Position numbers and translations under genes: made by a program. Under the pieces are notes generated by a model. The model saw only the letters and a list, made by a program, of their open reading frames with translations. It searched no databases and was not told the DNA's origin. 64,000 bases of DNA from Chryseobacterium oranimense (GTDB lineage: Bacteria; Bacteroidota; Bacteroidia; Flavobacteriales; Weeksellaceae): NCBI RefSeq assembly GCF_900129755.1, contig NZ_FQWT01000002.1, forward strand, positions 62,001 to 126,000, read 5' to 3'. Shown piece by piece: positions 8,841-19,032 of the stretch (position 1 is its first letter; each line of letters begins with the position of its first letter).

Positions 8841-8993
8841 ATGTAATTTTTAAAAATAAATATCAAAATTAACGAAAATGTAAGACCTGGCAACCATTTC
8901 TTTTATAATAATGTTTTATGAATGAACCTAAAATAAAAACCAACTTCTCGAAGAAATTGGTTAAAAGTTATTGATCGGTAAACCAGTCAGAAA

Positions 8994-9827
8994 TTAAAAA
9001 GACAACTCTGTAAGAACCGGGAAATGATCCGATGGATACAGCAGATTTTCTCGTCTGTCATTGATATGTCTCTGGGATTTTATCCTGAAGCCTTTTACAA
9101 AAATATAATCGATCCTGTCTTTAGGAATCTCGTTGATATTAAAGCCTGTGAATGTTCCTTTTGGTCCGTAAGGTTTTGTTTCGGAATGGTAGAAACTGTC
9201 ATTTAAATTCTGCGAAAGGATCTTTATCGGTTCTGAATCATCCGTTAAGTTAAAATCTCCACTTAAGGTAACCGGAAGATTTTTAGGATTGATCTCTTTG
9301 ATTTTCTTCAAAATAAGGTCTGCCGATTTCACTCTCGCTACATTCCCGATATGATCGAAGTGAAGGTTCATCGCTAAAAATTCCTTCTTTGACTTTTTAT
9401 CTTTAAACACGGCATAAGTACAAATCCTGTTAAGGGCAGCATCCCACCCTCTTGAAGGTGTTTCCGGCGTTTCGGAAAGCCAGAAAGTCCCTGATTTTAC
9501 TACCTGGAGCCTGTTCGTATCGTAAAAAATGGCTGAAAATTCGCCTTTTTCTTTTCCGTCGTCCCGTCCCACTCCTACATAATCATAATTCTTAACGCCG
9601 GCCTTGATGTCTTTCATCTGCTCAGGAAGCGCTTCCTGAACTCCAAAATAATCGGGATGATAATAATTTAATAAATCTGCAACATCCTGTTTTCTTTCTG
9701 TCCAGGCATTTTCCTTGTCTGAAGTTACCTGCAGCCTGATATTAAAGCTCATTACCTTAAGGTCCTGGGACAATCCCAATGCAAAGAACAGCAGGGATAC
9801 GATTGAAAATCTGAAATTCATAACCAT
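8994..9827 (-). CDS. Secreted endonuclease/exonuclease/phosphatase family protein
   Basis: A 277-residue protein with a hydrophobic signal sequence (about 1-20; two in-frame Met residues at 1 and 3). The core has the EEP fold motifs: MSFNIR near 26, metal-binding Glu in VQEA (Glu65), catalytic His156 in LAMNLHFDH, GDFN (Asp191, Asn193), RIDYIF, and the terminal SDHFP (Asp267, His268). All catalytic positions are present. Members hydrolyse phosphodiesters in DNA, inositol phosphates or sphingomyelin, and the exported Bacteroidota versions are not well assigned, so the substrate is open. It lies between two M1 peptidases in the same direction. Confidence 0.9.
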   Translation of the reverse strand: MVMNFRFSIVSLLFFALGLSQDLKVMSFNIRLQVTSDKENAWTERKQDVADLLNYYHPDYFGVQEALPEQMKDIKAGVKNYDYVGVGRDDGKEKGEFSAIFYDTNRLQVVKSGTFWLSETPETPSRGWDAALNRICTYAVFKDKKSKKEFLAMNLHFDHIGNVARVKSADLILKKIKEINPKNLPVTLSGDFNLTDDSEPIKILSQNLNDSFYHSETKPYGPKGTFTGFNINEIPKDRIDYIFVKGFRIKSQRHINDRRENLLYPSDHFPVLTELSF

Positions 9828-10042
9828 ATTTTAAATTAAGTAACAAAAATAGAACATCTTTACGAGAGATGATGAAGGTTTGGAAATACATTATTGTTAA
9901 TTTATGAAGGAAGGGCGGAAAATGACGGATAGAGGTTATAGCCTGATAAGCAATCGAAGCCTAGCTTTTTGTTTTAACGGTCAAATCCTTGAAATGAAGA
10001 TAGAATGAGAATATCCACTGCCTTCTTCTAACCTTTCAACAA

Positions 10043-10077
10043 CAAAAAACCTAAACTTCAAATACATGAAGTTTAGG
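10043..10077 (-). terminator. Terminator of the long M1 peptidase gene
   Basis: An 11-base perfect stem (CCTAAACTTCA / TGAAGTTTAGG) is followed, read on the minus strand, by a run of T residues. It lies just after the stop codon of the 732-residue peptidase. Confidence 0.85.
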
Positions 10078-10103
10078 CCTCTCAATATAATTGAAGCTAT
10101 GTT

Positions 10104-12302
10104 TTATTCTTTGGTAAACTGGTATTCCCGTCCCGCCTGTTTAAAAGTAACAATCTTTTTGTCTTTACTGAATTCCAGCGTTATAGCCGCTTCTTCAAAA
10201 GTAAAAACATTATTCCCTGCATATTGCAGTGGAAATTCCTGCTGATTTCCTGCCTTGGCAAAAAGCTGTCCGTTTTTATCAAAAAAGGTCAGTTTGATCG
10301 GATCACTTTTAGTAACATAGGTTCCTGCAAAATCTTTGGTATTGATCTTATCAACCGGTTTCGTCTCTGAAGAAGGCCAGATATTGTTTTTTGCATTAAC
10401 ATCAGGAATCATTGCATCCGGATCCAGCATTACTTCAGCAATCTCTTTATTTGAATTCAGTTTGATCAGCCACTCCGTATTACGTTTCCAGACCTCAACC
10501 GGGATTTTTACAATCTGTTTGGTTCCGTCTTTAAATTTCACCTGAACTGTTGTAGGCATCGGAAGCTGGCCAATATTTTCAACTGTAACCAGGGCACCGT
10601 TTTTGAAATCATCATTGACGTATTTCACATCTTTAACCGACTGATCGATCTTCCATTTATTGATAAACCAGCCTCTCCAGAACCAGTTCAGCTCTTCACC
10701 GGACACATTTTCCATGGTGTGGAAGAAATCCCAGGGTGTAGGATGTTTGAAAGCCCATCGGTCCACATAAGTTCTGAAAGCTTTGTCAAATTTTTCAGGA
10801 CCGAGAATAGATTCCCTCAAAATCTGCAATCCCATTCCCGGCTTGAAGTAAGCAAGAACTCCTATGCTTCTTTCCTTCATATTATCCGGACCTACCATAA
10901 TAGGCTCAATATTGTCATTCATCATAAAACTTCCCGTTCTGGCAAGATCTTTCTTATGGTAATATTCACCATTGTTAAATGCTTTTGTAGATAATTCATT
11001 GATAAAGGTATTGAAGCCTTCATCCATCCAAGCAAACAGTCTTTCATTGGAACCTACGATCATCGGGAACCAATTGTGCCCGAATTCATGATCGGTAACT
11101 CCCCAAAGGTCTTCGCCGGCGGAGTCCATATGACAGAATACAATCCCCGGGTATTCCATTCCGCCTTCATTTCCTGCTACATTGGTCGCTGCGGGATAAG
11201 TATATTCATACCATTTCTGGGAATAATGCTCAATCGCAGCTTTTGTGTATTCCGTAGATCTTCCCCAGGCCTTTTCACCAGCACTTTCTGCAGGATATGC
11301 AGATATTGCAACGGATTTTTTACCACTCGGAAGGTTAATTCTTGCTGCATCCAGAATGAACGCCGGTGACGAAGCCCATGCAAAGTCACGGGTCTGATCT
11401 ATTTTGAATTTCCATGTTTTAGTTCCGGAAGCCTGGCCTTTCCCGATTTCAGATTCAGGACGGATCATCACTGTTTTATCACTGTTTCTGGCTTGCTCCC
11501 AGCGGTTATTTTCTTCTTTAGTATAGACCTCTTTGGAATTCAGCAGTTCTCCGGATGCCACTACATAATGATTGGCAGGCACGGTAATGTTTGCAGTGAT
11601 ATTGCCATATTCAAGATAAAACTCAGAGGCCCCTATATAAGGAAGAGTATTCCACCCCATTACATCGTCGTACACACACATTCTTGGATACCATTGCGCA
11701 ATCGTAAATATTTTACCGTTTTTTGTCTTGCTCACTCCCATTCTGTCAGAACCATATTCAGGAGAGATAAAAGAATATTCAATTTTAATTTTAGCAACAC
11801 CGCCCTTAGCTTTCAGCTCTTTAGGAAGATCGATCTGCATTCTGGTATCTGTGATGGTATATTTCACATCTTTACCATCCAGTTTTACCGATTTAATTTT
11901 ATAACCTCCGTCCAGATCTTCCCCGTGAGCTCCGTTCCTGCTACCCGACGGCGGAACCACAGCATTACCGCGGGAATCTTTTGCAAATAAATTCTGATCC
12001 AATTGCAGCCATAAGAACCCTAATTGGTCCGGACTGTTGTTGGTATAGGTAATATCAGCTGTTCCGGTGATTTCATTCTTAGCATCGTTCAGACTAACAT
12101 TCAGATTGTAATCTGCTGAATTCTGCCAGTAAGCATGCCCCGGCTGTCCGCTTGCAGAACGGGTTTCCGTACCTGTCTGAGGATAAAAGAAGGGTTTGAA
12201 TGCTTCTACATAACTGTATTTCGGAGTTTCCTGTGCTAAAACAGTTCCTGAAAAAAGGAATACTGCCGCTGCTGCAATAAGACGTGGAAGTTTATAACTC
12301 AT
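10104..12302 (-). CDS. M1 family metallopeptidase, long form, secreted
   Basis: A 732-residue protein with a signal peptide (cut near ...VLAQ, residue 23-24). It has the M1 zinc site HEFGH (His405, His409, catalytic Glu406) and Glu428 in WMDEGF, with correct spacing, and a GGMEYP element near 380-385. The last 130 residues form an extra domain beyond the M1 core, partly a beta-rich module with repeated short strands ([21 protein letters not shown]) of the type seen after peptidase domains. It is a paralogue of the 622-residue M1 enzyme nearby but carries this additional C-terminus. A likely role is peptide degradation in the cell envelope for nutrition. Confidence 0.92.
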   Translation of the reverse strand: MSYKLPRLIAAAAVFLFSGTVLAQETPKYSYVEAFKPFFYPQTGTETRSASGQPGHAYWQNSADYNLNVSLNDAKNEITGTADITYTNNSPDQLGFLWLQLDQNLFAKDSRGNAVVPPSGSRNGAHGEDLDGGYKIKSVKLDGKDVKYTITDTRMQIDLPKELKAKGGVAKIKIEYSFISPEYGSDRMGVSKTKNGKIFTIAQWYPRMCVYDDVMGWNTLPYIGASEFYLEYGNITANITVPANHYVVASGELLNSKEVYTKEENNRWEQARNSDKTVMIRPESEIGKGQASGTKTWKFKIDQTRDFAWASSPAFILDAARINLPSGKKSVAISAYPAESAGEKAWGRSTEYTKAAIEHYSQKWYEYTYPAATNVAGNEGGMEYPGIVFCHMDSAGEDLWGVTDHEFGHNWFPMIVGSNERLFAWMDEGFNTFINELSTKAFNNGEYYHKKDLARTGSFMMNDNIEPIMVGPDNMKERSIGVLAYFKPGMGLQILRESILGPEKFDKAFRTYVDRWAFKHPTPWDFFHTMENVSGEELNWFWRGWFINKWKIDQSVKDVKYVNDDFKNGALVTVENIGQLPMPTTVQVKFKDGTKQIVKIPVEVWKRNTEWLIKLNSNKEIAEVMLDPDAMIPDVNAKNNIWPSSETKPVDKINTKDFAGTYVTKSDPIKLTFFDKNGQLFAKAGNQQEFPLQYAGNNVFTFEEAAITLEFSKDKKIVTFKQAGREYQFTKE

Positions 12303-12336
12303 TGGGAATAATTTATAATATTTCTCTGATAAGTTA

Positions 12337-12370
12337 TAAAAAAACCCGGAATCGTTACAAATCCGGGGTT
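12337..12370 (-). terminator. Terminator downstream of the SDR gene
   Basis: A CG-rich stem (AACCCGGA against TCCGGGGTT, one bulge) has a T run on the minus strand. It lies between the SDR gene stop and the start of the M1 gene. Confidence 0.6.
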
Positions 12371-12459
12371 ATTTTATGAAAAATTAATTATTCTGAGTTC
12401 AGGATAGTGAGGAAAGCTGTACTATTTTTTCTTTTTCCAGCTTCAGGTTTCCTGCTCTC

Positions 12460-13341
12460 TTAATTTGTTTTCTTTGCCTTGATCATTGCTTCCAAAGCAT
12501 CCCACATTTCTTTCGGGATGTCTTCAAGCATATTGAATTCTCCTGCTCCCTGGAGCCATTCTCCTCCATCTATGGTTACCACTTCACCGTTCATATAAGC
12601 AGAATAATCTGAAACAAGGTAAGCCGCCAGGTTGGCAAGTTCCTGATGCTCTCCCACTCTTCTCAAAGGAACTTTTTTCCTCATATCGAATTTTTCCTGA
12701 AGGTCTCCCGGAAGCAATCTGTCCCATGCTCCTTTGGTAGGGAAAGGCCCCGGCGCAATTGCATTGAAACGAATGCCGTATTTAGCCCACTCTACCGCAA
12801 GAGATCTTGTCATAGCCAGAACTCCTGCTTTTGCACATGCTGAAGGAACTACGTAAGCAGATCCGGTCCATGCATAGGTAGTTACTATATTCAGAACAGT
12901 TCCAGGACTTTTAGAATCTATCCAGTGTTTTCCAACGGAAAGTGTACAGTTTTTGGTTCCTTTTAAAACAATATCCAAAATGGAATCAAAAGCCGAATGG
13001 GTAAGCCTTTCTGTTGGCGAAATAAAATTCCCGGCAGCATTGTTCAGTAAAATATCAATTCTCCCGAATTCCTTTAATGTAGCTTCTTTCATCGCTTCCA
13101 CCTCATCCCAGTTTCTAACGTCACAAGCCACACACAGAACTTTTCCACCGGTTTCCTCTTCCAGTTCTTTTGCCGTCCCCTGTAGTTTTTCCAGATTACG
13201 GGAAGTGATCACCACTTTTGCCCCAAGCTGAAGAAAATATTTGGTCATTGCTTTTCCGAGGCCGCTTCCGCCTCCTGTTACAATTGCTACCTTATCCTGT
13301 AATGCACCTTCGCGCAACATGGGCTGTGTATATGAATTCAT
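12460..13341 (-). CDS. SDR-family oxidoreductase, 2,4-dienoyl-CoA reductase-like
   Basis: A 293-residue short-chain dehydrogenase. The cofactor motif TGGGSGLGKA starts at residue 22, followed by the structural motif LLNNAAGNF (about 100). The usual Tyr of the YxxxK site is absent: the region reads VPSACAKAGVLAMTRSLAVEW, with Ser and Lys kept. This Ser...Lys variant and the APGPFPTKGAW stretch match 2,4-dienoyl-CoA reductases, which use NADPH to remove double bonds during unsaturated fatty acid beta-oxidation. The enzyme is probably cytoplasmic. It stands alone, followed by its own terminator. The exact substrate is inference; a general enoyl-type SDR is the alternative. Confidence 0.88.
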   Translation of the reverse strand: MNSYTQPMLREGALQDKVAIVTGGGSGLGKAMTKYFLQLGAKVVITSRNLEKLQGTAKELEEETGGKVLCVACDVRNWDEVEAMKEATLKEFGRIDILLNNAAGNFISPTERLTHSAFDSILDIVLKGTKNCTLSVGKHWIDSKSPGTVLNIVTTYAWTGSAYVVPSACAKAGVLAMTRSLAVEWAKYGIRFNAIAPGPFPTKGAWDRLLPGDLQEKFDMRKKVPLRRVGEHQELANLAAYLVSDYSAYMNGEVVTIDGGEWLQGAGEFNMLEDIPKEMWDALEAMIKAKKTN

Positions 13342-13558
13342 ATGATTTTATTTTTTCCTAAAAATACTAAATATTGAATTCATGCCATTTAAAATAACAG
13401 GATAAATCATAATGTCATAAATAGTTTTACTCATCCGTGCTCTCTATTCATAAGAAAGGATAAAAATCAACTGCAGATCAGAAAAAAATAAAAAAACATC
13501 CCTGTAGTGAATTACAAGGATGCAAGGTCTGTTAAGACTGTATAACTGTAAAATTTTA

Positions 13559-13966
13559 TTAGGCAACTACTCCTTTGAAAGAAAGTGTTTTAGGGGTTTT
13601 GCTTTCGCTGGTTGTCACATTGACTGTTTTCATGAACGGACCTTTGCTTGCTGCATTATAGCTTGCTTCTACAAATCCTGTTTTTCCCGGAAGAATCGGA
13701 GTTTTAGTGTAGTCTGCAGTTGTACACCCGCATGATGGCGCAACATTTTCTATAACGATCGGCTTGGAAGAGGTATTGGTAAACTCAAATCTGATAAGTT
13801 TTGGTTTTCCCTGAGGGATATTTCCCACATCTATAGATTCTGATTTCCATTTAATAGCATCAGCGATACCTTTTACTACCGGATGGCTTTCGGAAGGAAA
13901 TACATTGGCATAAAATGGTGAAAATGCCAAAACGGCCAAAAGTGCTGTAATTTTTAATTTTTTCAT
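13559..13966 (-). CDS. DUF1573 domain protein, exported
   Basis: A 135-residue protein starting at ATG 13964-13966: a signal peptide (to about FYA, residue 20) and then a DUF1573 Ig-like domain with the typical VAPSCGCTTADY motif. A longer frame starting at TTG 14068 is possible but would put 34 poorly conserved residues before the signal peptide. A -7 element TACATTTG on the minus strand (14024-14031) lies inside that extension, which supports the shorter start. DUF1573 proteins are common, small, exported Bacteroidota proteins of unknown function. The gene is divergent from a two-component system, so a regulatory link is possible. Confidence 0.9.
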   Translation of the reverse strand: MKKLKITALLAVLAFSPFYANVFPSESHPVVKGIADAIKWKSESIDVGNIPQGKPKLIRFEFTNTSSKPIVIENVAPSCGCTTADYTKTPILPGKTGFVEASYNAASKGPFMKTVNVTTSESKTPKTLSFKGVVA

Positions 13967-14023
13967 GATACAAATTTTAATAGTTAATAAATAACGGGAT
14001 ACAATTCTTATTTTTTGATATAA

Positions 14024-14031
14024 CAAATGTA
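14024..14031 (-). promoter_or_regulatory. Putative -7 element of the DUF1573 gene
   Basis: On the minus strand the sequence reads TACATTTG, a full match to TAnnTTTG, about 58 bases before the ATG. The upstream TTTG is not well matched (TTG with 16-base spacing), so only the -7 box is firm. Confidence 0.45.
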
Positions 14032-14108
14032 ATGCGGATGAGAGATACAACTTGTTAACTGCTGTCAAACATTTGTTAACGAGTTGTTAATGATAAAAGA
14101 TTAATAGA

Positions 14109-14116
14109 TATTTTTG
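14109..14116 (+). promoter_or_regulatory. -7 promoter element of the histidine kinase gene
   Basis: TATTTTTG fits TAnnTTTG. A GTTG about 22 bases upstream is a possible partner. Transcription would start near 14123, just before ATG 14136, which supports that ATG over the in-frame TTG at 14124. Confidence 0.55.
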
Positions 14117-14135
14117 GATAATATTGTTCCTGAAA

Positions 14136-15383
14136 ATGAAAATAAAGAAGCTCAATATTATAATAACACTCGGATTCATTGCTATTATTGGAATTTTAAT
14201 AGCCCAGCTTCTCTGGACCCGTCAGGCTTATAATCTTGAGGATCAGAAATTCAATCAAAAAGTAAATATTGCTTTAATGGAGGTGGCAGAAAAACTGTCC
14301 GGGGGAAAAACTTCCTTTACTGAAAATCCTGTACAGACCATTGCCAACGATTATTATGTAGTCAATATTAATAATGAATTTCACCCTGTAGTCCTGGAAC
14401 ATTATCTCAGGACAGAATTCACCCGTTTTCAGATTAATACAGATTATGTATATGCTTTATACAACTGCCACAGCGATAAAATGATGTATGGAAAGTACAT
14501 GTCTAAAAACCAGGAAGAGCCCAGCGATAAGGTCATTAATTTCCCGAAGCATAAAAACCTGATTTATTATTTTTCCATACGTTTTCCCGACAAAACCACT
14601 TACCTCATCAGCTCATTAAGATTCTGGTATGTGCTTACGGCAGCACTTATTATTATCCTGCTGGTATATGTCTATTCCATTTATACTATTATCCAGCAGA
14701 AAAAATTCTCGGAACTGCAGCGTGATTTTATTAATAATATGACTCATGAGTTTAAAACTCCGCTGTCTTCTATACTTTTAGCATCAGAATCTCTCAGCAA
14801 GCAGGAAATTGTACAGGAAAACTCCAAGCTTCAGACTTATACTTCCATTATTATCAATCAGAGCTACAAACTCAACAGTCATATTGAAAAAATACTGAAT
14901 ATCGCCAAAAATGACTCTTCGGGACTTTCGTTAAAACCTCAAAAAATAATACTCCTCCCTTTTATTCAGGAAATTGCAGATACTTTCAGACAAAAGAATG
15001 AAAACATGACGATTGATATAGCAATTGAAAGTCACCTCTCCGTAATGGCAGATGAATTTCACTTTACCAATATCATCTACAACATCCTGGATAATTCGAT
15101 TAAGTATTGTGAAACCAACCCTGTTGTGAAAATTTCATCCTATAAAGATTCAAAAGGTTTATATTTAAAGTTTAAAGACAACGGAATGGGAATTCCTTCT
15201 AAAAATATCCCTCATATTTTTGAAAAATTTTACCGGGTGCCCAACAAAAAGAATGAGGAAGTGAATGGTTTCGGATTGGGACTGTTTTATGTAAAGAAGG
15301 TTGTACAGCAGCATAACTGGAAGATTTCAGTTGAGAATAATGCTGATAAGGGAATTACAATAATGCTCTTTTTTCCGTTCTAA
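14136..15383 (+). CDS. Sensor histidine kinase (HisKA/HATPase_c), membrane-bound
   Basis: A 415-residue kinase counted from ATG 14136. Membrane helices at about 8-28 and 164-187 flank a 135-residue periplasmic domain of no recognised type. The HisKA box is FINNMTHEFKTPLSS (phospho-His 204). The HATPase domain has N-box IIYNILDNSIKYCE, G1 KDNGMGIP, F-box HIFEKFYRVPN and G2 GFGLGLFYVKK. No HAMP domain is seen. It lies 19 bases before an OmpR-type regulator, which is its expected partner. A GH92 mannosidase follows that regulator, so a glycan-related signal is one possibility, but this is inference from position only. Confidence 0.94.
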   Translation: MKIKKLNIIITLGFIAIIGILIAQLLWTRQAYNLEDQKFNQKVNIALMEVAEKLSGGKTSFTENPVQTIANDYYVVNINNEFHPVVLEHYLRTEFTRFQINTDYVYALYNCHSDKMMYGKYMSKNQEEPSDKVINFPKHKNLIYYFSIRFPDKTTYLISSLRFWYVLTAALIIILLVYVYSIYTIIQQKKFSELQRDFINNMTHEFKTPLSSILLASESLSKQEIVQENSKLQTYTSIIINQSYKLNSHIEKILNIAKNDSSGLSLKPQKIILLPFIQEIADTFRQKNENMTIDIAIESHLSVMADEFHFTNIIYNILDNSIKYCETNPVVKISSYKDSKGLYLKFKDNGMGIPSKNIPHIFEKFYRVPNKKNEEVNGFGLGLFYVKKVVQQHNWKISVENNADKGITIMLFFPF

Positions 15384-15402
15384 AATTTAATAATGTGTAA
15401 GT

Positions 15403-16089
15403 ATGGAAAAATCTAAAATTTTATATGCAGAAGATGATAAAACGATTGCTTTCCTGATCCAGGACAGTCTGGAAAGTTATTACGATATCAACTGCTATTC
15501 GGATGGAAGATCTGCACTGGACGCATTCAACAGCCAGAGTTTCGACATCTGCCTGCTGGACATTATGATGCCAGAGCTTAACGGTTTTGAGCTGGCACAG
15601 CAGATCCGCGATAAAAACTCGGAGATTCCCATTATTTTCATTTCTGCAAAAGCTTTAAAAGAAGACAGGATCAAAGGCTTAAAGCTCGGAGCTGACGATT
15701 ATCTGGTAAAGCCTTTCAGCATAGAAGAATTAATCCTGAAAATTGAAGTATTTCTGAAACGCACCAAAAGAACAGATACCTCCCCGCTTAAATATAAAGT
15801 CGGAAGATATGATTTCGATCCTAAAAACTATATCCTTCAGGATGCAGAAAACAGCATTACTTTAACCCAAAGAGAGTCTGAGCTTCTTTTATATTTCATC
15901 CGTAATAAGAACATGGTTCTGAAAAGACAGGATATCCTTAAAGCCATTTGGGGTGATGACGATTATTTTATGGGACGAAGCCTGGATGTGTTTATTTCCA
16001 GACTGCGGAAAGTATTGGCCGATGAGCAAAATATACTGATCGAAAACCTGCATGGAATAGGTTTCCGGTTTTCCGAAAAGAATATCTGA
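15403..16089 (+). CDS. Response regulator, OmpR/PhoB family
   Basis: A 228-residue regulator with a receiver domain (acidic D11-D12, phosphoacceptor D53 in LLDIMMPELNG, K103 in DDYLVKPFS). A winged-helix DNA-binding domain follows at about 130-226 (LTQRESELLLYFIRNKNMVLKRQDILKAIWG, GRSLDVFISRLRKVL, LHGIGFRF). It is the cytoplasmic output partner of the kinase directly upstream, from which it is separated by 19 bases. Targets are unknown. Confidence 0.95.
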   Translation: MEKSKILYAEDDKTIAFLIQDSLESYYDINCYSDGRSALDAFNSQSFDICLLDIMMPELNGFELAQQIRDKNSEIPIIFISAKALKEDRIKGLKLGADDYLVKPFSIEELILKIEVFLKRTKRTDTSPLKYKVGRYDFDPKNYILQDAENSITLTQRESELLLYFIRNKNMVLKRQDILKAIWGDDDYFMGRSLDVFISRLRKVLADEQNILIENLHGIGFRFSEKNI

Positions 16090-16221
16090 TGAATCTGATT
16101 CATTTTCCGAACCATTAAGAATATTAAGTTATTAAGGGTATTAAGAATTTCTTCAAATCTTAAAGCAATAAATAATTCTTCTTGATTTTTAATTAATTTA
16201 GCCTTTGAAAATTTACCATTA

Positions 16222-18519
16222 ATGAGAAATCACGGAACAACTGTTTTTCTATTCCTTCTGTTTTTTAGTTTACATTTTAAAGCTCAAAAATTTGAAAAAT
16301 TAATACAATACGTCAATCCATTAATCGGGACGGAAAAAATGGGACACACTTATCCCGGGGCCACCGTTCCTTTCGGGGCTGTACAATTGAGCCCGGAAAC
16401 CGATACCATTTCTTACGAACTTAACGGGAAATATAACGGTGAGGTCTATAAATACTGTGCAGGCTACCGTTATGAAGACAAAACTATTGTAGGATTCAGT
16501 TCAACGCACTTCAGCGGAACCGGGCATTCTGACCTTGGAGATTTTCTGATAATGCCAACTGTTGGAAAACTGCAATTAAATCCGGGAACAGCATCAAATC
16601 CTGAAAGTGGTTACAGGAGCAGGTTTTCTCATCAGAATGAAAAAGCCGAAGCCGGTTATTATAAAGTGAAACTGGAGGATTATAATATTCTGGCTGAACT
16701 TACTGCCTCAACGAGAACCGGAGTTCACCGCTATACATTTCCAAAATCTGACCAGGCACATATTATTTTAGACCTTACTGCAGGCATTTACAACTATGAT
16801 GGTAAAAACATCTGGACTTATGTACGTGTGGAAAATGACGGTACAGTTACCGGTTACCGCCAGACGAACGGCTGGGCAAGAACCAGAACTGTTTATTTTG
16901 CGATGAAATTTTCAAAACCTTTTAAATCTTACGGGCAGAAAAATTTTGACGGCAAACAGGCTTACAAAGGGTTCTGGAGAAAATTTGATCAGACCAAAAA
17001 TTTCCCGGAAATCGCCGGCAAAAACCTGAAAATGTATTTTGATTTCGACACTCAGGAAAACGAAGCTGTTGAAGTAAAACTGGCAATTTCTCCCGTAAGC
17101 CAGCTCAATGCCCTGGAAAACCTGGAAAAAGAAACCGGAAACCAATCTTTCGACCAGATAAAAGCCAAAGCACAGGAAGACTGGAATAAAGAGCTGAATA
17201 AAATCGTCATCAAAGGTTCCGACACAGAAAAAACGAATTTTTATACCGCGATGTACCATACCTTCATAAGCCCTACCACTTATATGGACATCAATGGCGA
17301 ATATAAAGGCTTGGACCAGAATGTTCACAAAGCGGAAGGTTTTACCAATTATACAACATTCTCCATCTGGGATACCTACCGTACCCTTCATCCTTTCTTT
17401 AATATTATCCAGCCAAAACGGAATAATGATATGGTAAAGTCAATGATGGCACACTATAACCAGTTTTCGATGAAAATGCTGCCCATATGGTCCCATTATG
17501 CCAATGACAACTGGTGTATGAGCGGTTACCACAGCGTAAGTGTGGTAGCAGATGCAATAATCAAAGGAAATTACACCGGTGACCCGAAGGAAGTACTCAA
17601 AGCCTGTATCGCAACAGCCAATAAAAGAGATTATGAAGGAATCGGGTATTATATCGACATGGGCTACATTCCTGCAGAGAAAAACGGTACTTCAGTTTCA
17701 AACACTCTGGAATATGCTTATGATGACTGGGCAATTGCGCAGCTGGCAAAACATTTGGGCGAAACGGAAATCTATAATCAGTTCATCAAACGTTCTGAAA
17801 ACTGGAAGAATAATTTCGACCCAAAAGAAGGATTTATGCGTCCCCGACTGGCAGACGGGAACTTCAAAAAAGATTTTGATGTTTTAAGTACTCACGGTCA
17901 GGGCTTCATTGAAGGAAATTCCTGGAACTACAGCTTTTTTGTGCCACAAAATCCTGACGGATTGATCCAGGCGATGGGTGGTAAGAAAAATTTCGCTTCA
18001 AAACTGGATGAACTGTTTACTATGCACCTTCCTGACGAGTTTTTTGCCGATACTGAAGACATAACCCGCGAAGGAATTATCGGCGGCTATGTCCACGGTA
18101 ACGAGCCGGCCCACCATGTTGCCTATTTTTATAACTGGGCAGGGCAGCCATGGAAAACCCAGGCTCAGATCAGACGCATCCTTGAAATGCAGTACAAAGC
18201 CACTCCAGACGGCTTGGGAGGAAATGATGATGCAGGACAGATGAGTGCGTGGTATATTTTAAGTTCGCTTGGATTTTATCCTGTAGCACCGGGATCTGAA
18301 GATTATGCCATCGGAAGTCCGGCCGTGGATTATGCAGTTTTAAACCTTGAAAACGGCAAAACATTTGAAATTGAAGCTGTAAATCAGAGCCCGAAGAATG
18401 TATATGTTGAAAAGGTTCTTTTAAATGGCAAAGAAATTAAAAACTTCACCTTGAAACATTCGGAAATAATGAATGGTGGAAAGATAACCTTTTATATGAG
18501 TGCCAAAGCGAAAAAATAA
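16222..18519 (+). CDS. GH92 family glycoside hydrolase (alpha-mannosidase type), exported
   Basis: A 765-residue enzyme with a signal peptide (about 1-21, ending HFKAQ). Family hallmarks are the N-terminal beta-sandwich beginning YVNPLIGT, SSTHFSGTGHSDLGDF, the (alpha/alpha)6-barrel catalytic domain with GNEPAHHVAYFYNWAGQPWKTQ, and NDDAGQMSAWYILSSLGFYPVAPG. GH92 members are calcium-dependent exo-acting alpha-mannosidases that trim alpha-1,2, 1,3 or 1,4 mannose from glycans such as N-glycans, in the periplasm or at the surface. Length fits the family (about 750). A bidirectional terminator follows. No SusC/SusD pair lies nearby, so this is not a classical polysaccharide utilisation locus. Confidence 0.94.
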   Translation: MRNHGTTVFLFLLFFSLHFKAQKFEKLIQYVNPLIGTEKMGHTYPGATVPFGAVQLSPETDTISYELNGKYNGEVYKYCAGYRYEDKTIVGFSSTHFSGTGHSDLGDFLIMPTVGKLQLNPGTASNPESGYRSRFSHQNEKAEAGYYKVKLEDYNILAELTASTRTGVHRYTFPKSDQAHIILDLTAGIYNYDGKNIWTYVRVENDGTVTGYRQTNGWARTRTVYFAMKFSKPFKSYGQKNFDGKQAYKGFWRKFDQTKNFPEIAGKNLKMYFDFDTQENEAVEVKLAISPVSQLNALENLEKETGNQSFDQIKAKAQEDWNKELNKIVIKGSDTEKTNFYTAMYHTFISPTTYMDINGEYKGLDQNVHKAEGFTNYTTFSIWDTYRTLHPFFNIIQPKRNNDMVKSMMAHYNQFSMKMLPIWSHYANDNWCMSGYHSVSVVADAIIKGNYTGDPKEVLKACIATANKRDYEGIGYYIDMGYIPAEKNGTSVSNTLEYAYDDWAIAQLAKHLGETEIYNQFIKRSENWKNNFDPKEGFMRPRLADGNFKKDFDVLSTHGQGFIEGNSWNYSFFVPQNPDGLIQAMGGKKNFASKLDELFTMHLPDEFFADTEDITREGIIGGYVHGNEPAHHVAYFYNWAGQPWKTQAQIRRILEMQYKATPDGLGGNDDAGQMSAWYILSSLGFYPVAPGSEDYAIGSPAVDYAVLNLENGKTFEIEAVNQSPKNVYVEKVLLNGKEIKNFTLKHSEIMNGGKITFYMSAKAKK

Positions 18520-18540
18520 TTTTCTGATTACATTAGAAAC

Positions 18541-18578
18541 AAAAAATAAAGGCTGTTAATGACAGTCTTTATTTTTTA
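18541..18578. terminator. Bidirectional terminator between GH92 and HxlR genes
   Basis: A stem AAATAAAGGCTGT / ACAGTCTTTATTT (one G-T pair) with a 6-base loop has T-rich sequence on the + side and A-rich sequence on the other, so it can act in both directions between the convergent genes. Confidence 0.75.
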
Positions 18579-18581
18579 TGG

Positions 18582-18956
18582 TTAAAAATCTTCTTTAAGT
18601 TTTCGCTTGTGGGTTCTCCCCCATTCCGAAAGAGACATAATAACGGGTTTCAGCGTCCGGCTGTAATCTGTCGAAATATATTCTACAACAACCGGTGTCT
18701 GTTCGGCATGCACTACTCTTTTTACAAAGCCGTTCAATTCCAGATCTTTCAGTTCATTGGAGAGTACCCTTGCCGAAATTCCGTTGATTGCTCTCTGCAA
18801 TTCATTAAAACGGATATTTCCGTTCTCCTGTAAGACAATAATGATCTTCAGCTTCCATTTTCCACCGATAACATAAATCGCATCTTCCACAGAAGAAAGA
18901 TTTTCTGAACATTTTCCGGTAAACACATGTTTTTCTAAAACAGCAGAATTTTCCAT
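18582..18956 (-). CDS. HxlR-family winged-helix transcriptional regulator
   Basis: A 124-residue MarR/HxlR-type protein. The core reads VIGGKWKLKIIIVLQENGNIRFNELQR, then ISARVLSNELKDLELNGFVKR, the HxlR helix-turn-helix and wing. There is one cysteine (Cys17) ahead of the first helix, in the position where redox- and quinone-sensing HxlR members (for example YodB type) carry their sensor Cys. The gene is divergent from an azoreductase with a 22-base perfect palindrome between them. The likely job is repression of both genes with release by quinones or thiol-reactive compounds; the ligand is inference. Confidence 0.9.
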   Translation of the reverse strand: MENSAVLEKHVFTGKCSENLSSVEDAIYVIGGKWKLKIIIVLQENGNIRFNELQRAINGISARVLSNELKDLELNGFVKRVVHAEQTPVVVEYISTDYSRTLKPVIMSLSEWGRTHKRKLKEDF

Positions 18957-18969
18957 ACATCTAAAATTT

Positions 18970-19013
18970 AACTAACAAAAAGGTTAGTACTAACCTTTTG
19001 TTTACTACTAACT
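18970..19013. promoter_or_regulatory. Operator array between HxlR regulator and azoreductase
   Basis: A perfect 22-base palindrome lies at 18978-18999, centred on GGTTAGTACTAACC. The half-site CTAAC occurs three times with an exact 18-base period (18972, 18990, 19008), and the inverted GTTAG is at 18983. This suggests binding of one regulator dimer at the palindrome plus extra half-sites. Position between divergent genes makes the HxlR protein the likely binder. Confidence 0.8.
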
Positions 19014-19032
19014 TTTGATAAGCAAATGTACA

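Noticed and set aside
11493..11990. 165-codon + strand frame opposite the long M1 peptidase
   Set aside because: Antisense to a clear enzyme; no family signal and no promoter.
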